From Acidobacteriota bacterium (GTDB taxonomy: Bacteria; Acidobacteriota; Blastocatellia; Chloracidobacteriales; JADJPF01), in NCBI GenBank assembly GCA_016213785.1, contig JACQZQ010000003.1, positions 100,792 through 164,791 of the forward strand: 64,000 nucleotides of DNA, written 5' to 3'. The translations under genes were made by a program, and so were the position numbers. Under the pieces are notes generated by a model. The model was not told where the DNA came from. It worked only from the letters and a program-made list of their open reading frames with translations, and searched no databases. This document shows positions 27,533 to 36,375 of this stretch, piece after piece; within the stretch, counting starts at the first letter, position 1; each line of letters begins with the position of its first letter.

Positions 27533-29080
27533 TTAAGCATTAGCTTTTGCTAATTTGCCACCTTCAGAGGCAAATTTTTGCTTAAATTCTTTGATAGTGT
27601 CAGCCATTTCGCTCTTGATCTCGTCTGTTAAATCTTTCTTTTCGCGGATCTTTTGCAATAAACTGCCTTTTGAATTATCTAAGAATGAAAGCAAGGCTTG
27701 TTCAAACTTACGAATTTCCGCTACTGGAATATCATCTAAGTAGCCTTCTTTAGCTGTACCAGCCCAGATAAGGAAAACTTGTTTTTCTACTTCTAAAGGT
27801 TGGTATTGGCTTTGTTTTAATAATTCTGTTAATCGTTGACCTCGGGCTAGTTGTTGTTGAGTTGCTTTATCTAAATCCGAGCCAAATTGAGCAAATGCAG
27901 CTAATTCGCGGTATTGAGCAAGGTCAAGTCTTAGAGTTCCTGCAACTTGTTTCATAGCTTTAATTTGTGCTGAACCGCCTACGCGAGATACTGATAATCC
28001 TACGTTAATTGCAGGGCGTACACCAGCGTTAAAGAGGTCTGTTTCTAAGAAGATTTGACCATCAGTAATTGAAATTACATTCGTTGGAATGTATGCAGAA
28101 ATATCACCTGCTTGAGTTTCAATAATTGGAAGCGCTGTTAAAGAGCCTCCACCTTTAGCATCAGAAAGTTTTGCTGCACGCTCAAGTAAACGAGAGTGAA
28201 GATAGAAAACGTCTCCAGGGAATGCCTCGCGGCCAGGTGGACGACGAAGAAGTAATGAAATTTCACGATAGGCAGCAGCGTGTTTTGAAAGATCATCATA
28301 AATACAAAGCACATGACGTTTGCTATCACGGAAATACTCACCAATTGAACATCCAGCATAAGGTGCTAAATATTGCATAGCTGCTGGTTCAGAAGCAGAA
28401 GCAGAAACAACAATTGTATAATCCATTGCTCCATATTGTTTAAGCTTTTCTACTACTTGAGTTACTGTTGATTTTTTCTGACCAACTGCAACATAGATAC
28501 AAATTAAGTCTTTACCTTTAGAATTGATAATAGTATCAATAGCTACAGCAGTTTTACCAGTTTGACGATCGCCAATAATCAATTCACGTTGACCACGACC
28601 AATAGGCACCATAGCATCAATAGACTTTAAGCCTGTTTGCATAGGCTCTTTTACTGGTTTACGGTCAACAATACCAGGAGCAATGCGTTCAATAGGGTTA
28701 AAGTCAGTTGTTGCAATTGGGCCTCGTCCATCTTCAGGTTGCCCAAGTGCGTTTACAACACGTCCTAGCATTGCTTCACCAACAGGAACAGACATAATAC
28801 GCTTGGTTCTTTTAACCGTGTCGCCTTCTTTTACTTTATAATAATCACCAAAAAGCACCGCACCTACTTTGTCTTCTTCTAAGTTAAGCGCAATACCAGC
28901 AACGTTATGAGGGAGGTCTAAGAGTTCGCCAGCCATGACTTTTTCAAGTCCATGAATTTCTGCGATACCATCACCAATTTTAACAATTGTCCCTACTTCA
29001 CTTACAGTTACCCCAGGTTGATAACCTTCTATTTGTTGGCGAATAATTTTACTAATCTCATCTGCCTTGATCGATTCCAT
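27533..29080 (-). CDS. atpA: ATP synthase F1 subunit alpha
   Basis: A 515-residue subunit of the F1 head, close to the usual length. The P-loop GDRQTGKT is at residues 170-177, and the family pattern [28 protein letters not shown] (only partly quoted: [19 protein letters not shown]) is intact. The alpha sites bind nucleotide non-catalytically and regulate the enzyme. It lies between atpH (68-base gap) and atpG (141-base gap). Small open frames on the opposite strand across this gene are shadows. No oddity was seen. Confidence 0.98.
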   Translation of the reverse strand: MESIKADEISKIIRQQIEGYQPGVTVSEVGTIVKIGDGIAEIHGLEKVMAGELLDLPHNVAGIALNLEEDKVGAVLFGDYYKVKEGDTVKRTKRIMSVPVGEAMLGRVVNALGQPEDGRGPIATTDFNPIERIAPGIVDRKPVKEPMQTGLKSIDAMVPIGRGQRELIIGDRQTGKTAVAIDTIINSKGKDLICIYVAVGQKKSTVTQVVEKLKQYGAMDYTIVVSASASEPAAMQYLAPYAGCSIGEYFRDSKRHVLCIYDDLSKHAAAYREISLLLRRPPGREAFPGDVFYLHSRLLERAAKLSDAKGGGSLTALPIIETQAGDISAYIPTNVISITDGQIFLETDLFNAGVRPAINVGLSVSRVGGSAQIKAMKQVAGTLRLDLAQYRELAAFAQFGSDLDKATQQQLARGQRLTELLKQSQYQPLEVEKQVFLIWAGTAKEGYLDDIPVAEIRKFEQALLSFLDNSKGSLLQKIREKKDLTDEIKSEMADTIKEFKQKFASEGGKLAKANA

Positions 29081-29148
29081 AATCTACCTTTCGTTTATTT
29101 GACCAGCCTAATGTATAAAAAGTAGGCAAGGCAATTAAGTAAATGATT

Positions 29149-29691
29149 TTAATCTTTACTAAGTTTTGCTCGTAATTGCTCTAAGTGGTTGCGAATCGAG
29201 CCATCATAAATCTGACTACCAATTTGAGTTACTACACCACCAATAATTGTTGGATCAATAGAAAAATTTAATCTAACTTCTTTACCTGTAAGTTTATGTA
29301 ATTGATCTTTAAGTAGTTGTTTTTGGTCTTCACTAACAGAGGTGGCAGTAGTAATATTAGCAGTAATAATATTTAAGCGTTCATCTAGAATACGAGAAAA
29401 CGCTTTGCTGATTTCTGGTAAATATTGTAAACGATAGTTTTGTAGTAATAATTGCAAGAAGTTAGCAGTTATTGCATTAGGTTTAGTACGTTCAATTAAA
29501 CTATCTAAGAGTTTCTTTTGTTGCTGTTGAGAGACTGTTGGGTTAGAAAAAACTTCTTTTAGGTCTTTACATTCATCAAACATACTAGCAAAAGTACTAA
29601 CTTCGCTTTTTATTTCCGCTTGAGTGCCTTTACTAAGGACTACATCAACAAGAGCGCGTCCATAACGATTTGAAACAGTAGTAACGCTCAT
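29149..29691 (-). CDS. atpH: ATP synthase F1 subunit delta
   Basis: A 180-residue subunit that ties the F1 head to the peripheral stalk. The N-terminal RYGRALVDV motif and the C-terminal IDPTIIGGVVTQIGSQIYDGS segment are characteristic. The start ATG directly abuts the stop TAA of the b gene with no gap, so translational coupling is likely. The length fits the family (about 175-185). Confidence 0.96.
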   Translation of the reverse strand: MSVTTVSNRYGRALVDVVLSKGTQAEIKSEVSTFASMFDECKDLKEVFSNPTVSQQQQKKLLDSLIERTKPNAITANFLQLLLQNYRLQYLPEISKAFSRILDERLNIITANITTATSVSEDQKQLLKDQLHKLTGKEVRLNFSIDPTIIGGVVTQIGSQIYDGSIRNHLEQLRAKLSKD

Positions 29692-30237
29692 TTATCGAAC
29701 TCCTTCTAGCTCTTTAGCAAAATCACTAACTAGACGAGCATTATCTTCAGGTTTTAACTCTTTACGAATAAGACTTTCTGCCATTTCAACGGCTTTTTCT
29801 GCTGCAAATTTCTTAAGTTCCATTTGTGCAGCTTTAGTTGCGCCTTCAATTTCTCTACTTGCTACTAAACGTAAGCGCTCAGTCTCTTCTTGGGTTTGTT
29901 TAGTTAATCTAACATATTCAGCTTGAGATTCTTTTTCTGCTTTATCGCGAATCTCAATAATTTCTTCTTCAAGACGACTAAGCCGACCTTGAATTTCTCT
30001 AAGCTTAGCTTCGGCAACTTCTTTTTCTGCCTTTGCTCTGTTTAACTCAGATTTAATAGAGTCACGACGATCATTCATTGCTTGAGTAAAAGGTTTTCTA
30101 ACTAGGAAAACAATTGCTATTAAAAATACTGCTAGGTTAACTATTTTCCAATGTATAGGAACGCCGTGAGCGCCTTCTTCAGCTAGCAGAAAAAAAGCTG
30201 TAAACTGGGTTTGCCAATAAAGAATAGCTGTAAACAT
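29692..30237 (-). CDS. atpF: ATP synthase Fo subunit b
   Basis: A 181-residue peripheral stalk subunit. One membrane segment (about residues 28-47, IVNLAVFLIAIVFLVRKPF) is followed by a long charged coiled coil (RRDSIKSELNRAKAEKEVAEAKLREIQ). About 25 residues before the membrane segment are less usual and hydrophobic in part, perhaps a short second helix or signal-like leader. A strong ribosome-binding site GGAGGATCC lies inside the end of the b' gene. The gap to b' is 3 bases, and delta follows directly. Confidence 0.93.
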   Translation of the reverse strand: MFTAILYWQTQFTAFFLLAEEGAHGVPIHWKIVNLAVFLIAIVFLVRKPFTQAMNDRRDSIKSELNRAKAEKEVAEAKLREIQGRLSRLEEEIIEIRDKAEKESQAEYVRLTKQTQEETERLRLVASREIEGATKAAQMELKKFAAEKAVEMAESLIRKELKPEDNARLVSDFAKELEGVR

Positions 30238-30240
30238 TGG

Positions 30241-30714
30241 TTAAAAGGATCCTCCTAGAGGTCGTTTAAGCAAATTGCTGGCAATGGATTGAGCCATTTG
30301 TAGGGAATCAGATTCTAGACGGGATTTGGTTTGATTAGTAGATTCTAGTAAGCTTTTTTTACTGGAATCAATCTTTTCTGAAATTTCTTGTTTAGTTTCT
30401 AAAAGCTTTTTACTTCTTTCATCTAAAGCTGCTTTACGTCTAGCTTCTAGCATTTGATAACTTTCTAAACGAGCAGAACGAATTCTTTCTTCATATTGAG
30501 AGAGTTCTTTATCATAATCTTGTGCTAGTTTTTGTGCATCGCCTACAGAACCAGTAGTAAGACGTTCTCTTTCATCAAGAACTTTTGTTACAGGTTGGAA
30601 AATAAGAGCGTCAAGCACATAAATTAAAACAATAAATATTGCTATAACTATAATTAACGAGAAGTCTACGCTAAGTAAACCACCTGCTAAAACTATTAAC
30701 AACGAGTTAAGCAT
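30241..30714 (-). CDS. ATP synthase Fo subunit b' (second b-type subunit)
   Basis: A 157-residue protein with a single N-terminal membrane helix (about residues 15-37) and a long coiled coil. PVTKVLDERERLTTGSVGDA is the typical start of the b/b' stalk helix. Two different b-type genes in tandem imply a heterodimeric peripheral stalk, as known from cyanobacteria and alphaproteobacteria. It is the first gene of the local atp cluster; a and c subunit genes would be expected just upstream, but the divergent gene there is unrelated. Confidence 0.92.
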   Translation of the reverse strand: MLNSLLIVLAGGLLSVDFSLIIVIAIFIVLIYVLDALIFQPVTKVLDERERLTTGSVGDAQKLAQDYDKELSQYEERIRSARLESYQMLEARRKAALDERSKKLLETKQEISEKIDSSKKSLLESTNQTKSRLESDSLQMAQSIASNLLKRPLGGSF

Positions 30715-30781
30715 TATGCTTTAGCATCCTTTATGCTTGAGATTATTACACTAAAAAAAGGGGTTTAATCAAGCAAGCGAA

Positions 30782-30809
30782 AGTATCATATGATCTTTTC
30801 CAGTGTCAA
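30782..30809 (-). promoter_or_regulatory. Predicted promoter of the atp operon
   Basis: On the minus strand, TTGACA (30804-30809) is followed after 16 bases by GATACT (30782-30787), a full-consensus -35 and a 4/6 -10. Its distance of about 60-70 bases to the b' ATG is normal. It supports the view that the local operon starts at b' and lacks a and c. A 10-bp palindrome ATCATATGAT lies at the -10 end and may be coincidental. Confidence 0.65.
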
Positions 30810-30958
30810 GACTTTAGCCCAGAAATGGCGCTAGGTCTAGGGCTAGGCTAAGCCTATTAGCAGTAGCATTATTTACTAGTAATAGAGACATTTTTGAGGC
30901 TAAAATATCTATACTTTATTGATCAGTTTTTGTAACTTTTTTCTAAACAAATAAAAAT

Positions 30959-31312
30959 ATGCTAGTAAAAAAAACTAAGTCCAATCGAATCTTAAAGAAT
31001 TCTCAAGAAAAATTAAAAGAGAAAGTCAGAGCACGACTACCTGAGCGCTTAGTAGCTTTACTAGGAGATCTAGATTTTGCCATTGAACATCGCCGCTATA
31101 GTGAAGTTGAACGTATAGCCAATGACTTATTAGAACTCTCTCCTTCAGAAGAAGCAGATCAGTTTATCCATGACATTATTAGTAGTGCTGTAACCATTAT
31201 TGATGCTGAAGATGAAATACGCTATCAATTTAGCGATCTTCAAAGTGCTTTAGATAATACTAGTGAAGAAGATTTAGCTGCAATTGAAGAAAAAGAACAA
31301 GATGGTTTATAA
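30959..31312 (+). CDS. Small hypothetical helical protein
   Basis: A 117-residue soluble protein, divergent from the atp operon. The N-terminus is very basic (KKTKSNRILKNSQEKLKEKVRARL), and the rest is acidic and helical (RRYSEVERIANDLLELSPSEEADQFI, quoted only to RRYSEVERIANDLLELSPSE). No membrane segment or known domain was recognised. The helical repeat at about residues 38-62 faintly recalls one TPR unit. The frame has good codon structure and follows a separate 5' region, so it is probably real, but there is no clear ribosome-binding site. A hairpin follows its stop. The function is unknown. Confidence 0.65.
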   Translation: MLVKKTKSNRILKNSQEKLKEKVRARLPERLVALLGDLDFAIEHRRYSEVERIANDLLELSPSEEADQFIHDIISSAVTIIDAEDEIRYQFSDLQSALDNTSEEDLAAIEEKEQDGL

Positions 31313-31319
31313 ACTTCTA

Positions 31320-31348
31320 GTGCTTTATCTTACTAAAAAATAAAGCAC
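31320..31348. other. Hairpin after small hypothetical gene
   Basis: A 9-bp perfect stem, GTGCTTTAT with ATAAAGCAC, and an 11-base loop. No U-run follows on the plus strand, so it is a weak terminator candidate. Confidence 0.5.
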
Positions 31349-31422
31349 AACTATTACCTAATTACCTAATTCCCTGAGTACCTAATTTCCTAAGCTATAA
31401 CATTTATAATAACTTAACCTAC

Positions 31423-33552
31423 TTAATCTAATGGTGGGGGAGACATTTGTAAAAATATATGCTGAGAATCTATTGTTGCTCCACTAGGGCTAGGTTGTAA
31501 ACGTTGATAGCTTCCATCTGATAATAAAAGACGTGCTCCAACATTATCTGCTAAGGAAATTTCTAAGACTTCGTTTTTTAATCGTTGTTTAAGTTTATCG
31601 TCTTGGACAGGGAAAAGTAACTCTATTCTGCGATCCATATTTCTTTGCATAAGGTCTGCGCTACCAAGATAAATTTCATCTTGTCCACCATTAGCAAAAT
31701 AGTAAACCCTACTATGTTCTAAAAACCTACCAATAATGCTTATAACACGGATATTTTCTGAAAGACCTGGAATTCCTGGCCGTAGACAACAAACACCTCG
31801 AACAATTAGGCTTATAGAAATTCCAGCTTGAGAAGCCTCATAAAGAGTTCGGATAATCCTAGTATCTGTTAAGCTATTTAATTTAGCAATAATACGGCTT
31901 TGTCGGCCAGCACGATTATGTTCTATCTCCCTTTCAATTAGCCCAATTATTCTTTCTCTCAACTGAATAGGCGCTACCATTAGCTTACGGTAATTTCTCT
32001 GACGTGAATAGCCTGTTAGAAAGTTAAAAAGCTCTGAGACATCAGCCCCTATTTCTGGATTACAGGTAAGTAGCCCAAGGTCTGTATAAATCTTAGCTGT
32101 AGTGGGGTTATAATTTCCTGTACCTAAATGGACATAACGGCGTATAGTTCCTTCTTCTTGGCGTACAACTAAAGCTACTTTGCAATGTGTTTTTACTCCT
32201 AGTAGGCCATATACAACATGTACGCCTGAACGCTCCATTTTTCGGGCCCAAATGATATTATTTTCTTCGTCAAAGCGTGCTTTAAGCTCAACAATTACAG
32301 CAACTTGCTTACCTGCTTCACTTGCAGCAATAAGAGCAGACACTATTGGTGAATCTCCGCTAGTACGATAAAGTGTTTGCTTAATAGCAAGTACTTTAGG
32401 ATCAGCAGCAGCAACTTGAATAAAATCAACTACAGGAGAAAATGAATCATAAGGGTGATGTAGCAAAATGTCTTGACGACGAACTACTTCAAAAATATTT
32501 TCATCATTTGCAAGGGCTGAAGGAATAGCTGGGGTAAAGCCTCTTTCCTTTAGGCTAGGATAGTCGAGTTTATAAAGTGCCATTAAATCAGGTACATGCA
32601 ATGGCCCATCAAGTGTAAAAACATCGGTTTCCTCTAAATCAACTTCTCTACGTAAATAGTTAACCATAACTGGAGGCATTGAAGTATCAACTTCTAGGCG
32701 AACACATGAGCCAAATCTACGTTGGCGAAGTTGTTGCTCTACGGTTTTAAGTAAGTCATCAGCTTCGTCTTCTTCTATTTCTATTTCTGCATTTCTAGTT
32801 GTGCGAAATGGATGACATGCAATTACATTCATTTCAGGGAAAAGAGAGCTTATATTTGCTGCTATAACTTGTTCTAATAAAACAAACTTATGTCCAGAAC
32901 TACTGGTAATACTTAGCAATCTAGGGACAACAGGAGGGACTTTAATTCTAGCAAATCTTGGTGGTAATTCTTCATCATCTGGCCCTACAACAAAAACTGC
33001 TAGGTTTAGGCTTAAGTTAGAAATATAGGGGAAGGGATGAGAGGGATCTACAGCAAGAGGGGTTAGTACAGGAAAAATATTTTCATGAAAATAAGAGTCT
33101 ATTTCTGTTCTTTCTGTAGAATTAAGCTGTTCATATGGACTAATACGAATACCAGCTTGTTCTAGCTCTGGAAAGATTTGTTTTTGTATACAAGACATTT
33201 GGAGTTCAGTAAGAGGGCGCAATTTTTTAGAAATTTCTACTAGTTGTTCAGCAGGGCTTAAACCATCAGGTGAAACAATTGGGACTTCTGTTTCCATTTG
33301 TTGTTTAAGACCAGAAACCCTTATCATAAAAAACTCGTCTAAGTTGGTAGAAAAAATAGCTAAGAATTTAAGTCGTTCAAGCAGTGGACGACGGCGATCA
33401 AGGGCTTCTTCTAAAACTCTACGGTTAAATTCAATCCAACTAAGTTCACGGTTAAATAAAAGATTTCCCTCTAAGAGCAGGGAATTAGTTTTTATTTTTG
33501 GGTTTATAGTTTGTACAGGCAATGCTGAAGTGGAAATTTCTTGTGTTGCCAT
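31423..33552 (-). CDS. ppk1: Polyphosphate kinase 1
   Basis: A 709-residue enzyme that makes polyphosphate from ATP, full length for PPK1. The N-terminal [19 protein letters not shown] motif is diagnostic. [19 protein letters not shown] carries the autophosphorylated His475, and [12 protein letters not shown] carries the second conserved His. The catalytic core [19 protein letters not shown] is intact. The protein is cytosolic or membrane-associated in other bacteria. An AAGGAG ribosome-binding site precedes the ATG. A small hypothetical gene lies 38 bases upstream on the same strand, and a sigma-54 activator gene lies before that. Confidence 0.98.
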   Translation of the reverse strand: MATQEISTSALPVQTINPKIKTNSLLLEGNLLFNRELSWIEFNRRVLEEALDRRRPLLERLKFLAIFSTNLDEFFMIRVSGLKQQMETEVPIVSPDGLSPAEQLVEISKKLRPLTELQMSCIQKQIFPELEQAGIRISPYEQLNSTERTEIDSYFHENIFPVLTPLAVDPSHPFPYISNLSLNLAVFVVGPDDEELPPRFARIKVPPVVPRLLSITSSSGHKFVLLEQVIAANISSLFPEMNVIACHPFRTTRNAEIEIEEDEADDLLKTVEQQLRQRRFGSCVRLEVDTSMPPVMVNYLRREVDLEETDVFTLDGPLHVPDLMALYKLDYPSLKERGFTPAIPSALANDENIFEVVRRQDILLHHPYDSFSPVVDFIQVAAADPKVLAIKQTLYRTSGDSPIVSALIAASEAGKQVAVIVELKARFDEENNIIWARKMERSGVHVVYGLLGVKTHCKVALVVRQEEGTIRRYVHLGTGNYNPTTAKIYTDLGLLTCNPEIGADVSELFNFLTGYSRQRNYRKLMVAPIQLRERIIGLIEREIEHNRAGRQSRIIAKLNSLTDTRIIRTLYEASQAGISISLIVRGVCCLRPGIPGLSENIRVISIIGRFLEHSRVYYFANGGQDEIYLGSADLMQRNMDRRIELLFPVQDDKLKQRLKNEVLEISLADNVGARLLLSDGSYQRLQPSPSGATIDSQHIFLQMSPPPLD

Positions 33553-33590
33553 AAAAAATGCTCCTTAACCTTTTCTAACCAAATGCTCTA

Positions 33591-33890
33591 TTATTTTTGT
33601 CTAGGTACTTCTAATAGTATTTGTCTATCTGTCCATTCGCCTTCTACGATATCAACTTCACCTAGCCAACGAGGGCGGGAATCTGACTTAGAGTGAAAGG
33701 AAAGCTTAATTTGGCCTGTTGTTAGATCTAAAATAGCCTCTTTAATAGCAGACCAAGGTACAATAACATCAACGCTTTCTGGAATAGCTAAAACTAAACC
33801 ATCTGTTGTACGAAAACGGAAAATACACATTACTCTTCCTTGAGGGTTTTTTAGTGCAACTCCTTCAAGATCAATACGCATTCTTTGCAT
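33591..33890 (-). CDS. Small hypothetical beta-rich protein
   Basis: A 99-residue protein with alternating hydrophobic residues that suggest beta strands (MCIFRFRTTDGLVLAIPESVD, quoted in part: FRFRTTDGLVLAIPE). It has no signal peptide or membrane segment, and no family was recognised. It lies between ppk1 (38 bases downstream) and the sigma-54 activator (73 bases upstream), all minus strand, so it may share the transcript. Codon use looks like its neighbours. The function is unknown. Confidence 0.7.
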   Translation of the reverse strand: MQRMRIDLEGVALKNPQGRVMCIFRFRTTDGLVLAIPESVDVIVPWSAIKEAILDLTTGQIKLSFHSKSDSRPRWLGEVDIVEGEWTDRQILLEVPRQK

Positions 33891-33963
33891 ATGCTAAAAA
33901 TCCTTTATTTTAGTAGCGTAACAATAGGTAGCCTAATAATCTACTGTAGGGCTAGGTTATTAG

Positions 33964-35877
33964 TTAAAAGTCATCAGGGCGAGTATGTAGTTTATGGCGT
34001 TGGATAGCTCGCCAGAAAGTACGTTCGCTCATTCCCAAGGCGTTAGCGGCTATTTTTTTACTCCATTGACAGGCAGCTAAGGCACGGGTTAAGAGATGCT
34101 TTTCAAAACTCATCATAGCTTCTTCATAATTTGGAATATCTTCCATAACAACAATTTTATAAAGTTCATCAGAACGCATTGAGTTAGGTTGAGTTTTATT
34201 TTGTTCAACTAAATTAGTAAATTTTTCTACGTCAAAATCCTCACAAATCATTGCTGCATTAATTAATGTTGTATTTGCTGCACGGGCATTACCTATGCTA
34301 CGACGAATATCATTTTCTAATACCCTGATATTACCTGGATAGTCTTTTTCTAATAAAAACTGCTTAGCGCTACTATCAAAAGTATAGCTAACACCCTCTC
34401 CATAGCGCTTAAGGAATTCTTCTGCTAGAGGAAGAATTTCTTCTCTACGGCGATTTAGTGGAGGGATACGTAAACGCCATACAGAAAGGCGATCTAGTAA
34501 GTCATCGCGAAAGTTTCCTACCTGAGTCATCTCATCTAAATCACGGTTAGTTGCTGCAATAATACGAGCATTAGTAGAAAGTTCTACCGTTGCTCCTACT
34601 CGTCTAAACTGGCGTGTTTGAAGTACACGAAGCAGTTTAGTTTGAGCAGGTAAAGTAAGTTCGCCTATTTCATCTAAAAATAATGTTCCATTATGAGCAA
34701 GCTCAAATAGACCTCGTTTTTGTGCATTAGCACCTGTAAAAGCCCCTTTTTCATAGCCAAAAAGCTCGCTTTCAACAAGCTGATCAGGAAGTGCACCACA
34801 ATTAATTGCTAGCATAGGGCCATCACGTCTAGGGCTTAGAGTATGAATGGATTGGGCTAGCATTTCTTTACCTGACCCTCTAGGGCCTAGAATTAGCACA
34901 GGGTCTTTATCCGCAGCCGAGATAGCATCTAGTTTAAGCCTAATTGCCTTCATTGAGGCAGAGATAAATAAACAAGTTCCTACACGCTCATTACTAGTGG
35001 TTGTTTGGTGAATTGGTGTAGGTGTTGGAATAAGTTTATTAAGCTTTTCCTCTATTTCATTAGCGCGAGTTTGTGCTGCTCCGCTTTCACGCTTGCGTCC
35101 AAGGGATTTTAAAAGCTCAGCGGCTTCTTTAGCTAGTTGAAGGGCTTCTTTAATGTCAATATCACATTGGGAAAGCTCAAGTTTTGTTAATGCTAAAAAG
35201 TAATGGTTAAGTTCAAGATTTTGAAATATTTCAGTGGCTTCTTTTAGTTTTTCTATACGATTTTCTGCTGCTTTTTCTGAAAAACGCCCTAAACAGGCTA
35301 GTAAATAGCAGGCAAACCCATATAAAAAATTATCAGAGCATTCTGATATAGTATTATTAATAGTACGTAATGCTCTTTGATGGGCACCACGTTCAATATC
35401 AACGCGTGCATCTAAGAGTTCTACTAAAACTGATAAACATTGACGGTCTTGGCGGTCTTCATAGGCATAGCGCCTAGCACGAGAGATAGAATAATCTACT
35501 GAATCATCATCACCTAAGTCTAAAAAAAGGTTAGCTAAAGAAATATGTGCCCAGCATTTATTTATTCCTATAAGCTGAGTAGCGGATTGATTAAGTAGTT
35601 GTTTAGCTAGAGAGGATTCTTCTTGCCAAGCGGCCTTCATTCCTGCAAGCAGTTTTTTTTCTGAGTCTGTTAAAGCTGATTGACGAATAACATTATCTGC
35701 AAAGTCTTGATAGCCGTTATATAGTGCTTCTAAAAGCATCCAAGGAGCAGATCGCTCACGAGTTTTTCCTGTAGTATTTTTTGATGATTCTATTTGTGGG
35801 TTGGAGGGTTGTTTAGTGTTAGTAGGTTCATCAGATGGTTCTCGTTTTAGTCTCTTAGCTATATCTTGCATTCTCAT
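33964..35877 (-). CDS. Sigma-54 interacting transcriptional activator with TPR-like N-terminus
   Basis: A 637-residue enhancer-binding protein if the ATG at 35877 is used; a GTG at 35895 would add six residues, and neither has a strong ribosome-binding site. The N-terminal 290 residues are helical repeats resembling TPRs, not a receiver, GAF or PAS domain. The AAA+ domain follows, with Walker A GPRGSGKE (Lys337), GAFTGA (378-383), which contacts sigma-54, and Walker B TLFLDEIGEL. The C-terminus has a Fis-type helix-turn-helix (ANALGMSERTFWRAIQRH). It should drive RpoN-dependent promoters; the signal is probably sensed by protein contact through the repeats. Its targets are not evident here. 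Confidence 0.93.
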   Translation of the reverse strand: MRMQDIAKRLKREPSDEPTNTKQPSNPQIESSKNTTGKTRERSAPWMLLEALYNGYQDFADNVIRQSALTDSEKKLLAGMKAAWQEESSLAKQLLNQSATQLIGINKCWAHISLANLFLDLGDDDSVDYSISRARRYAYEDRQDRQCLSVLVELLDARVDIERGAHQRALRTINNTISECSDNFLYGFACYLLACLGRFSEKAAENRIEKLKEATEIFQNLELNHYFLALTKLELSQCDIDIKEALQLAKEAAELLKSLGRKRESGAAQTRANEIEEKLNKLIPTPTPIHQTTTSNERVGTCLFISASMKAIRLKLDAISAADKDPVLILGPRGSGKEMLAQSIHTLSPRRDGPMLAINCGALPDQLVESELFGYEKGAFTGANAQKRGLFELAHNGTLFLDEIGELTLPAQTKLLRVLQTRQFRRVGATVELSTNARIIAATNRDLDEMTQVGNFRDDLLDRLSVWRLRIPPLNRRREEILPLAEEFLKRYGEGVSYTFDSSAKQFLLEKDYPGNIRVLENDIRRSIGNARAANTTLINAAMICEDFDVEKFTNLVEQNKTQPNSMRSDELYKIVVMEDIPNYEEAMMSFEKHLLTRALAACQWSKKIAANALGMSERTFWRAIQRHKLHTRPDDF

Positions 35878-36087
35878 ATAAATTTTATTTCCCACAAACT
35901 GTTGTTATTTAACCTTTTATAGTCAAGACTAGTACCATAAGAGAGTCTTAATGTCAATGCCCAATATAGCAAGATTAAGAATGCTTGAACCTAAGGTTTG
36001 AAACACTAATTTTGTACTTATGTTTAGAGTTTATAGTACTACAGTTAGTATTTTACTAAAAATTTTAAGCAAAAGATCTAGACTTGT

Positions 36088-36117
36088 CTTAAAAAGCCTT
36101 AAAAAGCCTTAAAAAAA
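36088..36117. repeat. 10-bp direct repeat / phased A-tracts
   Basis: CTTAAAAAGC repeats 2-3 times, placing A5-A7 tracts at 36091, 36101 and 36111, exactly one helical turn apart. Such phasing is known to bend DNA, so this may be a bent region between two divergent genes. Confidence 0.75.
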
Positions 36118-36296
36118 CTAGAGATCAGTTTAGCATAAGAAAAAAAACTTATTGACAATAAAAATAAAGCTTTTGCCAAAGATTTACTATCTTAGAATGG
36201 CTAAATACTTCCAGAACTTTGACTTTTATGCTAAAGTAACTGCATTTATTAGTTAACAACAACAATACTTTAAACTTTAATTAGCTATCAAAAATT

Positions 36297-36310
36297 ATCT
36301 TACGTAAGAT
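36297..36310. promoter_or_regulatory. 14-bp perfect palindrome, possible operator
   Basis: ATCTTACGTAAGAT reads the same on both strands. It is 65 bases before the ATG of the secreted Ig-like protein gene, a position suited to a dimeric regulator. No regulator is identified. Confidence 0.5.
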
Positions 36311-36375
36311 CTTGTATTAATGAAAATTTGCTGTGGGTAGCAAGATTATTGCCCAAAACTTCACTAGGAGGCTTT

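Larger units (their letters stand above)
35878..36375. other. Divergent intergenic region, about 500 bp
   Basis: It lies between the sigma-54 activator (minus) and a secreted Ig-like protein (plus). It holds phased A-tracts (36088-36117), a TTGACA at 36152-36157 without a convincing -10, and a 14-bp palindrome (36297-36310). No gene was recognised. An AGGAGG ribosome-binding site lies at 36366-36371, just before the plus-strand ATG. Confidence 0.6.

Noticed and set aside
28138..28380. Open frames on both strands inside atpA
   Set aside because: They overlap a perfectly conserved atpA frame and have no start signals; they are shadows.
30782..30795. ATCATATGAT palindrome as an operator of the atp operon
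   Set aside because: It is only 10 bp, falls in an AT-rich promoter and can occur by chance; noted with the promoter but not called separately.
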